Below, piece after piece: positions 62,267 through 64,000 of a stretch of 64,000 nt of DNA. The notes below the pieces were generated by a model. That model was not told the origin of the DNA. It searched no databases and saw only the letters and a list, made by a program, of their open reading frames with translations. Source of the DNA: Collinsella sp. AK_207A (GTDB lineage Bacteria; Actinomycetota; Coriobacteriia; Coriobacteriales; Coriobacteriaceae); NCBI RefSeq assembly GCF_902501965.1, contig NZ_CABWID010000018.1, positions 62,001 to 126,000 on the forward strand, written 5' to 3'. Position 1 is the stretch's first letter, and the number at the start of each line of letters is the position of its first letter. Both the position numbers and the translations under genes were made by a program.

Positions 62267-64000
62267 CTACGACTTGAACCGCGGGTTGAACCCCTTGCGC
62301 TGGCGCTGCCCCGCAAACTGGGACCCCTTGCGTGCATCGCGCTTGAGCGCCGCGATCACCTCGTCCTCGGGCCTACCCTCGGCGAGCGCGCGCAGGTGCA
62401 CCACCGCGTCGCGGAGCCGCGCGGCCTCCTCAAAGTCCATGGCGGCCGAGGCGGCGCGCATGTCGTCTTCCATCTGCATGATCACGCGCTCCAGCTCCTC
62501 GGCGGGAAGCCCCGAGAGCTCCTCGGCCAGGCGCTGGCCCACGGATGCCCCCGTCTCGGGCGCGCCCTCGGCCGCGCCCTCCCCCGCCGGGGTGAAGAAC
62601 TCGCCATGGCCGAGCGAATCGCCACGCGAGCGGTCGCGCCGCCCCACGTTCTCCTCGGCCTCGGTGATAAAGCTCGTGATGTCGCTGATGGCCTTGCGCA
62701 CCGTGCGCGGCTCGATGCCATGCGCCTCGTTGAACGCCACCTGCAGGGCGCGACGGCGCTCCGTCTCGTCGATGGCGGCGCGCATGCTGTCGGTGATCGT
62801 GTCGGCGTACATGATCACCTCGCCCTGGGCGTTTCGCGCCGCGCGGCCGATGGTCTGGATGAGCGAGCGACGGTTGCGCAGGAACCCTTCCTTGTCCGCG
62901 TCCAGAATCGCCACGAGCGAGACCTCGGGCAGGTCCAGGCCCTCGCGCAGCAGGTTGATGCCCACGAGCACATCGATCTTGCCGGTCCGCAGGTCGCGCA
63001 GGATGTCCACGCGGTCGAGCGTGGCGGTGTCCGCGTGCATGTAGTTCACCTTCATGCCCGCATCGAGCAGATGGTCCGTCAGGTCCTCGGCCATGCGCTT
63101 GGTGAGCGTGGTCACCAGGCTGCGCTCGTGGCGTTCGGCCCGGATCTTCACCTCGTCCAGCAGGTCGTCGATCTGGCCGCGCACCGGACGCACGTCGATC
63201 TTGGGGTCGAGCAGGCCGGTGGGGCGGATGATCTGCTCCACCTGCTGCTGGCTCACGCGCAGCTCGTAGTCGCCGGGCGTGGCCGAGACGTAGATGAACT
63301 GCGGGACGCGCTGCTCGAACTCGTCGAATCGCAGCGGGCGGTTGTCCAGCGCACTCGGCAGGCGAAAGCCGTGCTCCACGAGCGTCACCTTACGCGAGCG
63401 GTCGCCCTCGTGCATGCCGCGGATCTGCGGCACCGTCACGTGGGACTCGTCGATGATGCAGAGCATGTCCTTGGGAAAGTAGTCGATGAGCGTGAACGGC
63501 GGCTCGCCGGGCTTGCGGCCGTCCAGGTGGCGCGAGTAGTTCTCAATGCCGTTGCAGAAGCCCATGGTCTCGAGCATCTCGAGGTCGTAGCGGGTACGCT
63601 GCTCCAAGCGCTGAGCCTCGAGCAGCTTGTCGGCCGCCTTGAGCTCGGCCACGCGGTGCTCCAGTTCCTCCTCGATCGTGCCGAGCGCGTGCGTTACCTT
63701 GGGCTTCTCTGTCACATAATGGGACGCCGGCCACACGGGGATGGCGTCGTACTCGCGGGTGATCTCGCCCGTCACCTCATTGATCTCGGCGATCTGCTCC
63801 ACCTCGTCGCCAAAGAACTCAAAGCGCAGCGGATGCTCGGCATAGGGCGGAAACACGTCCACCACATCGCCCCGCACGCGGAAACACCCGCGTTGCAGGT
63901 CGTAGTCGTTGCGGTCGTACTGGATGTCGATGAGCGCGTGGATGAAGTCGTCGCGCTCGAGTGGCACCTTCTTGTCCACGTTGGGCGCGAGGCCCGCGTA
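62267..64000 (-). CDS. uvrB: Excinuclease ABC subunit B (partial, 5' end outside window)
   Basis: The C-terminal about 577 residues of UvrB, the damage-checking helicase of nucleotide excision repair. Visible: [19 protein letters not shown] at the window edge, [50 protein letters not shown] (motif II), [13 protein letters not shown], and the helicase motifs [46 protein letters not shown] and [10 protein letters not shown]. The UVR motif ([29 protein letters not shown]) sits near the C-terminus. The gene continues upstream beyond the window. Confidence 0.96.
   Translation of the reverse strand, partial: YAGLAPNVDKKVPLERDDFIHALIDIQYDRNDYDLQRGCFRVRGDVVDVFPPYAEHPLRFEFFGDEVEQIAEINEVTGEITREYDAIPVWPASHYVTEKPKVTHALGTIEEELEHRVAELKAADKLLEAQRLEQRTRYDLEMLETMGFCNGIENYSRHLDGRKPGEPPFTLIDYFPKDMLCIIDESHVTVPQIRGMHEGDRSRKVTLVEHGFRLPSALDNRPLRFDEFEQRVPQFIYVSATPGDYELRVSQQQVEQIIRPTGLLDPKIDVRPVRGQIDDLLDEVKIRAERHERSLVTTLTKRMAEDLTDHLLDAGMKVNYMHADTATLDRVDILRDLRTGKIDVLVGINLLREGLDLPEVSLVAILDADKEGFLRNRRSLIQTIGRAARNAQGEVIMYADTITDSMRAAIDETERRRALQVAFNEAHGIEPRTVRKAISDITSFITEAEENVGRRDRSRGDSLGHGEFFTPAGEGAAEGAPETGASVGQRLAEELSGLPAEELERVIMQMEDDMRAASAAMDFEEAARLRDAVVHLRALAEGRPEDEVIAALKRDARKGSQFAGQRQRKGFNPRFKS

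Overview
The window is high-GC DNA (about 65 percent by eye) from a Gram-positive bacterium, most likely an anaerobic gut actinobacterium of the class Coriobacteriia (Collinsella or a close relative). This is inferred from the gene set: a dlt teichoic-acid D-alanylation operon, AddAB instead of RecBCD, a fused CydDC-type ABC exporter, a giant double BadF/HgdC-type activase, ECF transport, and GC-rich coding with AAAGGAG-type ribosome sites. The genus cannot be proved from the sequence alone. Almost all genes lie on the minus strand. I see no rRNA, tRNA or CRISPR array.

Layout. 1-1.7 kb: an ECF transporter ATPase (cut by the window edge) and a TrpP-like S component, preceded by a classic attenuator: a 20-codon leader peptide with three consecutive Trp codons and a strong terminator. 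1.9-9.3 kb: housekeeping genes (S33 aminopeptidase, 3-hydroxyacyl-CoA dehydrogenase, proB, pncB, gpmA) and a tandem pair of tiny XRE regulators. 9.5-12.8 kb: a metal module (P1B ATPase, separate HMA metallochaperone, ArsR-type sensor with its operator, DtxR/MntR-like regulator). 12.9-20.1 kb: a complete urease locus ureABC-EFGD preceded by an unrecognised polytopic membrane protein. 20.3-22.7 kb: a VanA-like D-Ala ligase, a toxin-antitoxin pair and an IS481-family remnant. 23.4-28.3 kb: a branched-chain amino acid ABC importer. 28.7-34.7 kb: homoserine dehydrogenase and dltABCXD. 34.9-41.5 kb: addAB. 42.3-50.8 kb: RF3, an ArsC/Spx-like protein, a 5'-truncated xpt, the 1538-residue activase coupled to a TetR regulator, and a YbjN-like protein. 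51-62 kb: a second toxin-antitoxin pair, a HAD hydrolase, fused CydDC, a MacB/LolD-like exporter with a huge coiled-coil extracytoplasmic region, and a small membrane protein. 62.3-64 kb: uvrB (cut by the window edge).

The most unusual content is between genes. (1) Two composite repeat islands (41.8-42.3 kb and 60.8-61.3 kb) carry 8 and 9 copies of a unit starting GTTGCTAAGCA. The units point toward a centre in each island, the two innermost units span exactly 66 bp in both, and neighbouring units are about 30 or 41 bp apart, that is 3 or 4 helical turns. Beside each array lies a second family, CCGAGTTGTGAACGC, in the same order and spacing but on the mirrored side. (2) Two long-hairpin elements (1.7-1.9 kb and 11.5-11.6 kb) share a core with constant internal loops and compensatory base changes in the stems, which suggests a structured RNA family placed just after a stop codon. 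(3) The trp attenuator ties the ECF S component to tryptophan.

Functionally the window joins nitrogen and amino acid acquisition (urease, Liv importer, Trp ECF transporter, proB, hom), envelope maintenance (dlt, Ddl, two exporters), metal homeostasis and DNA repair (AddAB, UvrB).
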